Assembly (NCBI GenBank): GCA_022452125.1
Contig: JAKURJ010000006.1
Span: 1 to 27,394 of the forward strand
Source of the DNA: Candidatus Poseidoniaceae archaeon
GTDB taxonomy: Archaea > Thermoplasmatota > Poseidoniia > Poseidoniales > Poseidoniaceae
DNA length: 27,394 nucleotides
Direction of reading: 5' to 3'
Shown: positions 17,231-25,005 of the stretch, piece after piece
How positions within the stretch are numbered: position 1 is the stretch's first letter
How the letters are laid out: the number at the start of each line of letters is the position of its first letter
Notes under the pieces: generated by a model
Seen by the model: the letters and a program-made list of their open reading frames with translations, nothing else
Databases searched by the model: none
Told to the model about the DNA's origin: nothing
Made by a program: the position numbers and the translations under genes

Positions 17231-18115
17231 GTGAAGACGACTTACAGAATGATGGCTATTGCAGACTACATCACAATCGTTAACGGTATATAAGGAACGA
17301 TGGCCATCTTTTTCCTTTTGCTCGCTGTTGATGATATGGGCGAACCGTACACTAGAGGCGGGGTATTGACCGATTATATCTGGGCTGCAATGCTTTGTAT
17401 TCTCCTTTCGGCTTTAGGAGCTATCATCGACGGACCTATCGCACGCAGATATTCAAAGAAGCAATTGTTAGGAGGTTCACTAGACATTATGTCAGATTCG
17501 ATTTCGTTTTGCGTCGCACCTGCATTGATGGTATTCGCAATGTTTGGTCGCTGGGGTGAAGCAACACCGATTTGGACAATCAGTCTAGCACTAGCTTGTT
17601 GTTGGCTAATCGCTTGTGGAATGTTGCGCCTTGCAAGATTCCAACATGACGAGGGTGGGTATGTGCCATATTTCCACGGACTATCATCTCCTGCTAATGC
17701 AATGTTGATTCTTTCAGCGGCTGGGTTAATCTGGCTTCAGCCATCATCCGGCTATGGCCCGGATTTGTCAACATGGGGTTGTGACATTTGTTTTGGTGCA
17801 GGCGAGCACCCTTACCTTGATTTCGTTATTCTTCCAATTTTGCTCATCAGTGGAGGACTGATGATTTCTGATAGAAAAATGTCGAAGCTAAAATCCGGCA
17901 TTCCGCTGAAACTGTCAGTTGCTCAATTTGTTGCAATTTTGTTTGCTGTAATCCATGCAATGTTACTTACTCAAAAGACCGATGTTGCAGAAGATCTCTC
18001 CGGCACGACATTCACTATGTTCATGTTCGGAGTGTCACTATTTTTGGTTCTAATCTACATCGTCTTAGGACCGCGTTTAGTCGACCTTGAAAACTCGCTT
18101 CAAGAACAAGAGTAG
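17231..18115 (+). pseudogene. CDP-alcohol phosphatidyltransferase (archaetidylserine synthase-like) with in-frame TAA
   Basis: Membrane enzyme of the CDP-alcohol phosphotransferase family, which in archaea attaches a polar head group (serine, inositol or glycerol) to CDP-archaeol. The full family signature DG-x2-AR-x8-G-x3-D-x3-D is present in DGPIARRYSKKQLLGGSLDIMSD, split here as DGPIAR, then GGSLDIMSD, and several TM helices follow. A GTG at 17231 with GAGGGG upstream opens a reading frame ADYITIVNGI that matches the family N-terminus, but a TAA at 17291-17293 interrupts it. The frame then resumes as GTMAIFFLLLAV, the expected continuation. An ATG at 17300 with AAGGA just before it could restart translation and give 271 residues lacking part of the first helix. 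It may be a nonsense mutation, a sequencing error or a real shorter gene; the downstream frame is intact. Confidence 0.75.
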
Positions 18116-18215
18116 TGGCAGATGCGAATAGTCGTATAAATCGCCTCGCGATGTATTGACTGCATCGCGCTCCTTATCTATCATGAGAAGGCCATGCGGT
18201 ATCGGATGGGATATT

Positions 18216-20849
18216 ATGAGTGCTAGCGATAGCAAGTCAGGAGCAAAGAGTGGTTTGAGGAGAAGTGGTTCTCCTGGCCAAGTCGATCTCTCCGCATTAC
18301 GTGCACAATTTACGTCTACTCCGTCCCCATCCTTGGACCAGACGTTAATGGAAAATTCACGTTTCCGTGAGGAAGAAAAAATCCGCGCTAAGTTAAGGCG
18401 CGAAAGCAAACTGCGTCGTGAAGCTTTAGCAGAAAGGATATCCTTGATGCAAGACAACATGGCAACCGATATTTCTCGTCAACATGAAATGACTCTCAAT
18501 GCCTTCGAGAGCGAACTCAGAGGGCAGATGGAAGAGGAATTGTCACAACTAGAATCCGAAGCATTAACCCGTGAGGAAATACGTCTAAGGGAAATGCATG
18601 AAATGCGTCTAGAGAGAGAGATTCAAAGTTTGAAAGAATCACTTGAGGTAGAGCAAAGTCGCAAGGTCGAGGAGCACCGAACCGCAGTCATTTCTCAGTT
18701 GGAAAGTCAACTATCCGATGAGCACCGCAGGCGCCTATCTTTCCAAAGAGAGAGATTAGAAATTCAATTCAATCAGTCATTGCAGAGAAAAATCCGTGAA
18801 TTGGAAGCGACCATCCAGAAAGAGATGGAAAGCCGCTTCGAAGAATTAGAATCCAAAGAAGTCGAGAAGTTAGAAGAGGTTCAAAGTCAAAAATTGGCAG
18901 AGAGAGAAGAATCTCTACGCCGAGGTATTCGAACAAGACTAGAGCAGCAACTCAAACTGCGCTTGAAGCAAAGAGAAGCAACTATGCGTGCTGAGTATGA
19001 AAGACGCAGTCTAAGGCTAGAGGAAGATATCGCTTCTTCTATCCAAGAAGAATTGGAATCAAAGCTATCTTCTGAAACTAAGGAGTTAGAAGAGAGAATG
19101 AGACAAGATGTCGAACTTGCAGTCGCTCGTAGAAGAGAAGGGCTCAGAGGCGAAGTCGAAAGGCAATTAGAAGCAAAGTATGCTGAAAAATTGTCTGAGA
19201 GAAAGAGTAGACTCAGAGAAAAATATGATTTGACCTTCTCCAAAGCAGTTGACGATATTTCACGTTCAATAGAAGGAGAAATCGAATCAGAACTTGAAGC
19301 AAGAATGGATCAGGAATTCGCAGCATATCGCAATGCGAGAGAAGCTGAAATCCAAAACCGGCTTGCACGCTTCCGATATGAAAGGGAAGCAGAATTGCAT
19401 GACCAGATGTCTGAGAGATATGATTCCAAGAAGACTGACTGGGCTGAGCGACTAGAACTAGAATTCAAGGCTAGAGAGTCTGCAGCGCGTAAAGCCATCA
19501 TGTCTGAAATCGATGGTCAACTACGTAATGAGAGAATCACTCATGAGACCGACCTTGACTTGCTAAAGGAAGAGACTGTCCTCGAACTAGAAGCAGAGAT
19601 GGAGGAACGCCTAGCAGAGTTCAGAGCACGTAAGGAAGAAGAAGTTGCGACTCAACTTGAGAGACAATTGGACAAGCGCGAAGAAATCATGCGTAACAAG
19701 GCGCTTATCGAAGTTCGAAAGCGTGAGGCCAACATACGTGCAGAAATCGAGGCTCAATTGGGTGTCAAGCGCGCAGAAATCCGTGACAGACTATCTTCAT
19801 TGACTCAACAAATGGACGACTTCAAAACCATGGCAGAAGTCAAGATGAGAGAATCCATTGAGTCGAAGGTTCAAGGCGAAATCGATGCTGACGAAGCAAG
19901 ACTTGCAGACCAGCAAAAAGAATTTGACAACCTCAAATCTCAGGATTCTAGAGCAGAGAAGCGCCAATCATGGCTGCAAGCAATATCTGGGCAAGGAACT
20001 CAAACTCAGCAACCTCAGATGGGCGTTGACCCTAGTGCACTAGGCGCAAGGCCTGGCTCTCTAGGAGCAGCGGCGGGCCGCCAACCACGTGGAGCATTAG
20101 CTCAAGCAGCAGCACAGCACACTCCTTCGATGGGATTAGCAGGAATGAGAGCACCTCGTTCAGCAGCAAAGGCTCTGAGCGGCGCCCAGCCTATTGCTAG
20201 ACCGGTAAAGGCACCAATCGGCGGTGGAGTAAATCTACCCGGTTCCTTGGGTAATTTGCCACAACCGATTCAACCGAAGGTTGTTCGTACACCAGTAATC
20301 TCAACTCCGAAGATTGAACCTCCTGCTGTAAAAACTCCTGAAGTCATTGCGCCAGCAGTAGAACCAATCCCAGAAAAGGTGGTAATCGCGCCTAAGGTTG
20401 AACTCGAGATCCCCGATGAGCCTGCGGCTCCAGAAGTCGAAGTAGTCGCACCTGTTGTTGAAGAGTTAGAACCAGAGGTTGAGACTCAAGTCGAGCCAGT
20501 GATTGAAACCGAAATCGTTGAGACTGAAATTGAATCTGTTGAAGAAGTAGTAGCAGAAACTACTGAAGAGATAGTCGAAGAAGTTCAAAAGATTGCAACA
20601 CTGACTCCAATTAAGAAACTCGAAGTTCCTAAACCCGTTCAGGCGGAAGAAACAGCCGTTTTAACGCCGGTTACCATGAAGGTGTTAACACCGGTCAAGA
20701 GAAGAGGACCTCCTCCATCTTCCGCACCCGGACAAAAGCCAGGTGCTCAAGAAGAGAAAGAGGCAACTGCGAGTCTGAGGCCTATCAAGAAACTAACTCC
20801 AGTAGAATCTCCAAGCAGCGATTTGAACGTTGAATCAGATGAAGATTGA
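18216..20849 (+). CDS. Long coiled-coil protein with Pro/Ala and acidic C-terminal region
   Basis: Unknown function. From the ATG at 18216 (877 aa; the frame is open back to a TTG at 18156 and an ATG at 18183) there is a polar Ser/Gly-rich head of ~50 residues. An uninterrupted, highly charged Glu/Arg heptad-rich helix follows from ~50 to ~588, broken by no Pro or Gly runs. Next come an Ala/Pro/Gln-rich linker (~590-700) and a very acidic Val/Glu/Pro stretch (~700-795). The tail repeats a short motif: LTPIKKLEV, LTPVTMKV, LTPVKRRG, LRPIKKLTPV. No signal peptide or TM is seen, so it is cytoplasmic. The rod-plus-disordered-tail design suggests a structural or scaffold protein, but there is no homology I can name. 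The membrane propeller gene follows 62 bases downstream on the same strand. Confidence 0.85.
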   Translation: MSASDSKSGAKSGLRRSGSPGQVDLSALRAQFTSTPSPSLDQTLMENSRFREEEKIRAKLRRESKLRREALAERISLMQDNMATDISRQHEMTLNAFESELRGQMEEELSQLESEALTREEIRLREMHEMRLEREIQSLKESLEVEQSRKVEEHRTAVISQLESQLSDEHRRRLSFQRERLEIQFNQSLQRKIRELEATIQKEMESRFEELESKEVEKLEEVQSQKLAEREESLRRGIRTRLEQQLKLRLKQREATMRAEYERRSLRLEEDIASSIQEELESKLSSETKELEERMRQDVELAVARRREGLRGEVERQLEAKYAEKLSERKSRLREKYDLTFSKAVDDISRSIEGEIESELEARMDQEFAAYRNAREAEIQNRLARFRYEREAELHDQMSERYDSKKTDWAERLELEFKARESAARKAIMSEIDGQLRNERITHETDLDLLKEETVLELEAEMEERLAEFRARKEEEVATQLERQLDKREEIMRNKALIEVRKREANIRAEIEAQLGVKRAEIRDRLSSLTQQMDDFKTMAEVKMRESIESKVQGEIDADEARLADQQKEFDNLKSQDSRAEKRQSWLQAISGQGTQTQQPQMGVDPSALGARPGSLGAAAGRQPRGALAQAAAQHTPSMGLAGMRAPRSAAKALSGAQPIARPVKAPIGGGVNLPGSLGNLPQPIQPKVVRTPVISTPKIEPPAVKTPEVIAPAVEPIPEKVVIAPKVELEIPDEPAAPEVEVVAPVVEELEPEVETQVEPVIETEIVETEIESVEEVVAETTEEIVEEVQKIATLTPIKKLEVPKPVQAEETAVLTPVTMKVLTPVKRRGPPPSSAPGQKPGAQEEKEATASLRPIKKLTPVESPSSDLNVESDED

Positions 20850-20911
20850 GCAATAATGCTCAAACACTTCACTCCGAGCGATTCATAGGTCTGCCGTTCT
20901 TGGCGGTGGTT

Positions 20912-23371
20912 ATGAGGAAAGCAATCGCTGTTCTTCTCGCTCTGTTACTGATACCTGCAATACCAACTGCAGAAGCAGAATCTAATCTCTTAGAGGTGGG
21001 TATTGTTGATACAATAGACGGTAGATTCATTCACACTTCTTTTTCCTCTTCCTCGACAATGATTACCCTAACTACTACGGGTAATTTATCAGAGCATTTT
21101 TGGGGTAGCGGAGAACTGATTACTCAATGGTCAATTGAATTGAACACGACTGCCAACTCAGCAACTCCTGATGCTACAGGATTGCAAATTGCAGTAGCAC
21201 ACACTGGTGGAGTGTATATCGTCAACACAGAATTGAAGATTGTGACTACGGAATACAATACATCCAATTCAGTAGATGCAGTAGCATGGGATTCCGAGGG
21301 AGACCTGTGGTTCGGCTTCTATGGCGGAGAGAGGCGTGCAAAGGAGTTTGACTCACTCGAAGAAACAGGTGAAACTACTGAAGCTCACAACACTGCAATG
21401 ACAGCTATGACAATTATTTCTCAGGATAGAATCGTCACAGGTGGGAGAGACAATTTAGTCAAGATATTCACGCAAGAAGGTGTATTGCAGAACAGCCTCT
21501 CAGATTTCTCATCTTATCCTACCAAGATAATCAACGACGGTAATGGCAACATCATTGTTGGATGTGCCAATGGAGACCTGTTCCGCTACGACTTCACAGA
21601 TTGGTCCAAAGAGGAAACATCAATCTCCAGTGGACAAAGTGTCATTTCGATCAATATCGCAGACAATGGGGACATCATGGTAGGGACTCAGAACGGTAAA
21701 TTACACGTAATTGACGATTCTACCTTTACCGAGAGCGATGATTACTCCTCCGCAGGCAGAGTAATGATGGGAGTTTACGGAGATTCTGGAGAACTATACA
21801 TCATTTCCACTTTCTCGTCCTCCTCAAAAATCAGGTTGTATGATTTAGACACTGACGGAGATGGAGTTACAGACAGCCAAGACCATTTCCCACTAGATTC
21901 CTCACAAACAGAGGACACCGATGGCGATGGCTATGGTGATGACCCGGATGGAAACAATTCCGATGAATTCCCAGATGATGTTTCACAGTGGGCGGATTCT
22001 GATGGTGACGGATATGGGGATAATCCAGATGGCAATGATTCTGATGCTTTCCCTGATGATGCAGGCCAATGGATTGACTCTGATGGCGATGGATACGGGG
22101 ATAACATGGGTTCAGAAAATGGGGATAGGTTCCCCGATGACCCTACCCAATGGGCTGATTCTGATTTCGATGGTTACGGAGATAACATCAACGGAACCGA
22201 TGGTGACGCATGCCCTGATGAGAACGGATTCTCCACAATAGACAGAATTGGTTGCAAGGATTCTGATAGCGACGGATATTCCGATCCTACAGATGATTGG
22301 GCCGTGGCAGATGGAGCAGATTTCGCAATCTATGATGTCACTCAGTGGAAGGATTCTGATGAGGACGGCTATGGTGACAATTTGCAGGGCAATGACCCAG
22401 ACGCTTGCCCGTTATTGTCGGGCAATTCAACTAACGCTTACATTCCGGAAATCTCAACCGATGGTTCACTAACTTTGACTTATGTTGTAATCGAGAAGTT
22501 TGGATGCACTGACAGTGACGGAGACGGTTTCTATGATGATGGTGATGACCTACCAAACGATGCTAGGGACTACATCGACTCAGACGGCGATGAAATCGGT
22601 TTCAGTATGGATTACAATGATTCGAACAGACTAGTTCAAACCCTTGAAGACCACTGCGCAATGGTAGTAACTGATGAGACAGAAAAATGCCAGGGAGTCA
22701 GAGATGTCGATTACCAAAATTATCTCGCTGATAAGGAAGCATCTGGGGAGAACGCATTGAACTATTACGCTTGGAGAAACTCTGCAGAATCTGAAGAAGA
22801 AGAAGCGACCTCAAGCGACCAGTACTTGGATACTGCGAAGGAAATCCTACCTTTCCTTGGTGCAGGATTCGCTGCAATCGTTGCAGTTCTGTTGATTTAT
22901 GCTGGTATTGGTAAGGCACGTCGCCGCAGAGCACTGGTCAAGACATACGGTGCACCATTCGCAGATGGAGAGAACAGTGCTGAAGATGAAGCATTGGAAG
23001 GCAAAGCTGGATTGTCAGCATCGGGTGGTGTCGAGTCGGACAAATATTGGGACGATGATATCGAACCAATGGAAGTCGGCGATGATGGAAACGAATTGGG
23101 TAGTGGATTCGATGATATTGATATCAAGGGAGATGGTGAAACTACAGAATCTTCCGGAGTTCTTGAAGAATCAGCTTCCCTAGAAGAATTGGCTGGATTA
23201 CCTCCGCAAACCAGTAAGGAAGAGATCGACCAGAAGGAGTCTCAACCTGCACCAGTGCAGCAAGCACCACCTGAAGCACCACCTGTGCCTGCAGAAGGTC
23301 TACCTGAAGGCTGGACTATGGACCAGTGGAAATGGTATGGTGCTGAATGGCTTGCTAAGCAAGGCAAGTGA
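20912..23371 (+). CDS. Secreted beta-propeller / thrombospondin-type-3-repeat protein with TM anchor and cytoplasmic tail
   Basis: Type I membrane protein of 819 aa from the ATG at 20912; the frame is open back to a TTG at 20846, but only this start gives the signal peptide MRKAIAVLLALLLIPAIPTAEA. Residues ~25-320 repeat WD40/PQQ-like propeller strands (DAVAWDSEGDLWFGF, RIVTGGRDNLVKIF, NIIVGCANGDLFRYD, DIMVGTQNGKLHVID). From ~315 to ~560 run Asp-rich DSDGDGYGDN repeats of the thrombospondin type 3 kind, which bind calcium. A TM helix (~645-667, ILPFLGAGFAAIVAVLLIYAG) and basic KARRRR place the remaining ~150 acidic, disordered residues in the cytoplasm. The tail ends in LPEGWTMDQWKWYGAEWL, a compact Trp-rich motif. 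Function is unknown; an extracellular adhesin or sensor linked to a cytoplasmic partner is inference. Confidence 0.88.
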   Translation: MRKAIAVLLALLLIPAIPTAEAESNLLEVGIVDTIDGRFIHTSFSSSSTMITLTTTGNLSEHFWGSGELITQWSIELNTTANSATPDATGLQIAVAHTGGVYIVNTELKIVTTEYNTSNSVDAVAWDSEGDLWFGFYGGERRAKEFDSLEETGETTEAHNTAMTAMTIISQDRIVTGGRDNLVKIFTQEGVLQNSLSDFSSYPTKIINDGNGNIIVGCANGDLFRYDFTDWSKEETSISSGQSVISINIADNGDIMVGTQNGKLHVIDDSTFTESDDYSSAGRVMMGVYGDSGELYIISTFSSSSKIRLYDLDTDGDGVTDSQDHFPLDSSQTEDTDGDGYGDDPDGNNSDEFPDDVSQWADSDGDGYGDNPDGNDSDAFPDDAGQWIDSDGDGYGDNMGSENGDRFPDDPTQWADSDFDGYGDNINGTDGDACPDENGFSTIDRIGCKDSDSDGYSDPTDDWAVADGADFAIYDVTQWKDSDEDGYGDNLQGNDPDACPLLSGNSTNAYIPEISTDGSLTLTYVVIEKFGCTDSDGDGFYDDGDDLPNDARDYIDSDGDEIGFSMDYNDSNRLVQTLEDHCAMVVTDETEKCQGVRDVDYQNYLADKEASGENALNYYAWRNSAESEEEEATSSDQYLDTAKEILPFLGAGFAAIVAVLLIYAGIGKARRRRALVKTYGAPFADGENSAEDEALEGKAGLSASGGVESDKYWDDDIEPMEVGDDGNELGSGFDDIDIKGDGETTESSGVLEESASLEELAGLPPQTSKEEIDQKESQPAPVQQAPPEAPPVPAEGLPEGWTMDQWKWYGAEWLAKQGK
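21914..22156 (+). repeat. Three 81-bp tandem coding repeats (27-aa calcium-binding units)
   Basis: Units start at 21914, 21995 and 22076. Each encodes D-[ST]-DGDGYGD followed by a variable 8-10 residues, then FPDD...QW. A fourth, diverged copy begins at 22157 (DSDFDGYGDN) and less regular copies continue to about 22600. Base identity between units is high at GATTCTGATGG and GGATATGGGGAT. Each unit has the alternating Asp pattern of a thrombospondin type 3 calcium loop. They are coding repeats, not a CRISPR. Confidence 0.85.
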
Positions 23372-23629
23372 TTAATCGGCTCGCCAGACAATAGGCAGGC
23401 TAGATTTCAATTCACCCAGTTTTTTCCCAGAATACACGGACGCCCCGTCTACTTTGAGCGTACTTGTAATCAACCACAAAATAGCATTCCAACTCTTTGG
23501 TGATGCGAATAATTCCACTTCACCCATGGTTGCTTTGACTAGTAATTTACCAGCGTCACTGTTGCCATCAAAAATGGCATGAACTAGGTCTTTAGTTGAC
23601 AGCATGTAGCCAGATGGTCTCCAATCCAT
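23372..23629 (-). CDS. Small protein, weakly PIN-like, downstream partner of the RHH-like gene
   Basis: 85-residue protein without a clear family. A strong Shine-Dalgarno GAGGTG (23635-23640) lies five bases before its ATG and overlaps the stop codon of the upstream small gene, so the two are translationally linked and this ORF is real. The segment LSTKDLVHAIFDGNSDAGK followed by GEVELFASP resembles the start of VapC-type PIN nucleases (LDTNVLVHAL...), but the first catalytic aspartate is replaced by serine, and the length falls well short of a usual PIN domain (about 130 residues), so activity is doubtful. Its stop directly abuts the stop of the convergent propeller gene. The PIN reading is tentative. 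Confidence 0.55.
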   Translation of the reverse strand: MDWRPSGYMLSTKDLVHAIFDGNSDAGKLLVKATMGEVELFASPKSWNAILWLITSTLKVDGASVYSGKKLGELKSSLPIVWRAD

Positions 23630-23634
23630 GGAAA

Positions 23635-23640
23635 CACCTC
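23635..23640 (-). promoter_or_regulatory. Shine-Dalgarno of the 85-aa protein, overlapping an upstream stop
   Basis: GAGGTG read on the minus strand, five bases ahead of the ATG at 23629. It overlaps the TGA at 23639-23641 of the upstream gene, consistent with coupled translation. Confidence 0.65.
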
Positions 23641-23866
23641 ACACCTTGAATGGAGCAAGATTCAATCTTTGGACAAGATGTTCAGCGCTAACATCAGCGA
23701 CTTCTTTCATCTGTGTACGCAGTTCATCCAAATCACCATTCATTTTGGCTAATTTGTGTGCTCGAATTAGTTCAGACAAGAATGAGTCTACACTGCGATG
23801 GCCGTCCATCGTTCTCAACGTATTCAATTGTCTTCTAACTTCGTAACTTACACTCACAGAGGTCAT
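23639..23866 (-). CDS. Small ribbon-helix-helix-like DNA-binding protein
   Basis: 75-residue protein from the ATG at 23866, which has GGAG (23872-23875) five bases upstream; an ATG at 23881 has no such site. The N-terminus MTSVSVSYEVRRQLNTLRTM followed by RSVDSFLSELIRAHKL has the beta-strand, helix, helix layout of ribbon-helix-helix (CopG/VapB-like) proteins. The C-terminal half is helical and charged (LDELRTQMKEVADVSAEHL). RHH proteins bind DNA as dimers and serve as antitoxins, repressors or centromere-binding partners of ParA. It stands 90 bases downstream of the ParA gene and 9 bases ahead of the 85-residue protein, so both an antitoxin role and a ParA-partner role are open. Confidence 0.65.
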   Translation of the reverse strand: MTSVSVSYEVRRQLNTLRTMDGHRSVDSFLSELIRAHKLAKMNGDLDELRTQMKEVADVSAEHLVQRLNLAPFKV

Positions 23867-23956
23867 CCCTTCTCCGGTCATGAATACTATGGGGTCTTCT
23901 GACTACTTGAATCCCGCGCGCATCTAAATGCCTGCGAAGCGTGTTTTGCGTCCTAA

Positions 23957-24925
23957 TCAAATTGACCGACCTTGCTTCTCTAGAAGCAATCTAGGGTGCT
24001 CAGTTACTCCGAATTGACGGCGCATTTCTTGCACTCTCTCGTGATATTCCTTGGTCAGTGACCAATATTCTCGACTACCTGCTCCTGCACCACTTTTGCT
24101 CGGTTTGTTCAAGATGACAGTCGGCGCTCCGGTCCAGGCTGCTTCTGCAACCTTTGCCAGTCTTCGAATAGGTGTTTTGAACACTTTTTTGGGGATCTTA
24201 GATTGTACTTCATTACATACGTGAAGTGATAATTTCGACCTTTGGTCTACCATAGTCATAGCTACGCCGAAAATCTTCAGGTTTCGGTTTATTCTCTTCT
24301 GAATCATCTTAACGCTGTTCATCAGCATGCTGAAACCTTCCAAAGCATAGTATTCAGCTTGGACAGGAATGAATACCCAGTTAGCAGCACATAGCGCATT
24401 TATTGATAGTAACCCTAGTGATGGTGGAGTATCGATAATGATGTGGTCGAATTTGTCAATAATTGGAGCAAGGGCCTCTCTCAGCCTTGTTTCTCTGCCG
24501 ATTCTGTGGCTTAATTCGATTTCAGCACCAGAAAGATGAATGTCGCTAGGAAGTAGCCACAAATTATCAACTCCTAAATCTTCAGGAATCCGATTTGAAT
24601 TTTCATTTCTTTTTGACCATGCTTTCTGCATAGATTCAGTTAACTCCTGAGGAGAAATGATGTATTCTTCCATCAATGGCAAATCTTCGCCACTATCATT
24701 TACAAGTAAATCATAGGCGGTTTTCTTGATTTTCTTTTTTTCCACACCGAAAGATGTAGCGCAATTTCCTTGTGGGTCTAAATCAATGAGTAGAACCTTT
24801 GCTGGTGGGACTTTGAATTTGGGATTTCCCTTTGCTAGAGCGGCAGCTAGGTTGACCGCAGTAGTTGTTTTTGCACAGCCTCCTTTTTGATTTGCAACCG
24901 CTACTACCATCTTGTATGGATTCAT
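23957..24925 (-). CDS. parA: ParA/Soj-family ATPase
   Basis: Walker-type ATPase used for DNA segregation or for positioning of cellular cargo. The deviant Walker A motif NQKGGCAKTTT is at residues 12-22 with the signature lysine K14, followed by VLLIDLDPQGN (44-54) and HIIIDTPPSLGLLSINAL (Walker B region). The C-terminal region VAMTMVDQRSKLSLHV fits the family. There is no N-terminal HTH, and the 322 residues include a modest insertion near 70-115. The start is fixed by a perfect GGAGGTG at 24931-24937. No parB gene is visible; the nearest candidate partner is the RHH-like gene downstream. The ATPase is intact by motif. Confidence 0.93.
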   Translation of the reverse strand: MNPYKMVVAVANQKGGCAKTTTAVNLAAALAKGNPKFKVPPAKVLLIDLDPQGNCATSFGVEKKKIKKTAYDLLVNDSGEDLPLMEEYIISPQELTESMQKAWSKRNENSNRIPEDLGVDNLWLLPSDIHLSGAEIELSHRIGRETRLREALAPIIDKFDHIIIDTPPSLGLLSINALCAANWVFIPVQAEYYALEGFSMLMNSVKMIQKRINRNLKIFGVAMTMVDQRSKLSLHVCNEVQSKIPKKVFKTPIRRLAKVAEAAWTGAPTVILNKPSKSGAGAGSREYWSLTKEYHERVQEMRRQFGVTEHPRLLLEKQGRSI

Positions 24926-24930
24926 CTAAA

Positions 24931-24937
24931 CACCTCC
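24931..24937 (-). promoter_or_regulatory. Strong Shine-Dalgarno of the ParA gene
   Basis: GGAGGTG on the minus strand, five bases ahead of the ATG at 24925. It is the strongest ribosome-binding site in the window and shows that ParA is translated from a leadered message. Confidence 0.75.
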
Positions 24938-25005
24938 TAAACTCGCTGCCGTGTATCCCCGAGGTAGGCGGCCCCCTGTAAAGAGTCGCATTCTTGGAGT
25001 GCTAA

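Noticed and set aside
17291..17293. Stop-codon recoding (selenocysteine or pyrrolysine) in the phosphatidyltransferase gene
   Set aside because: Those systems use TGA and TAG; the codon here is TAA and I see no insertion element.
21914..22156. Regular repeats that might be a CRISPR array
   Set aside because: The repeats are directly contiguous 81-bp units in frame with a protein and encode calcium-binding loops; no unique spacers exist and no cas gene is near.
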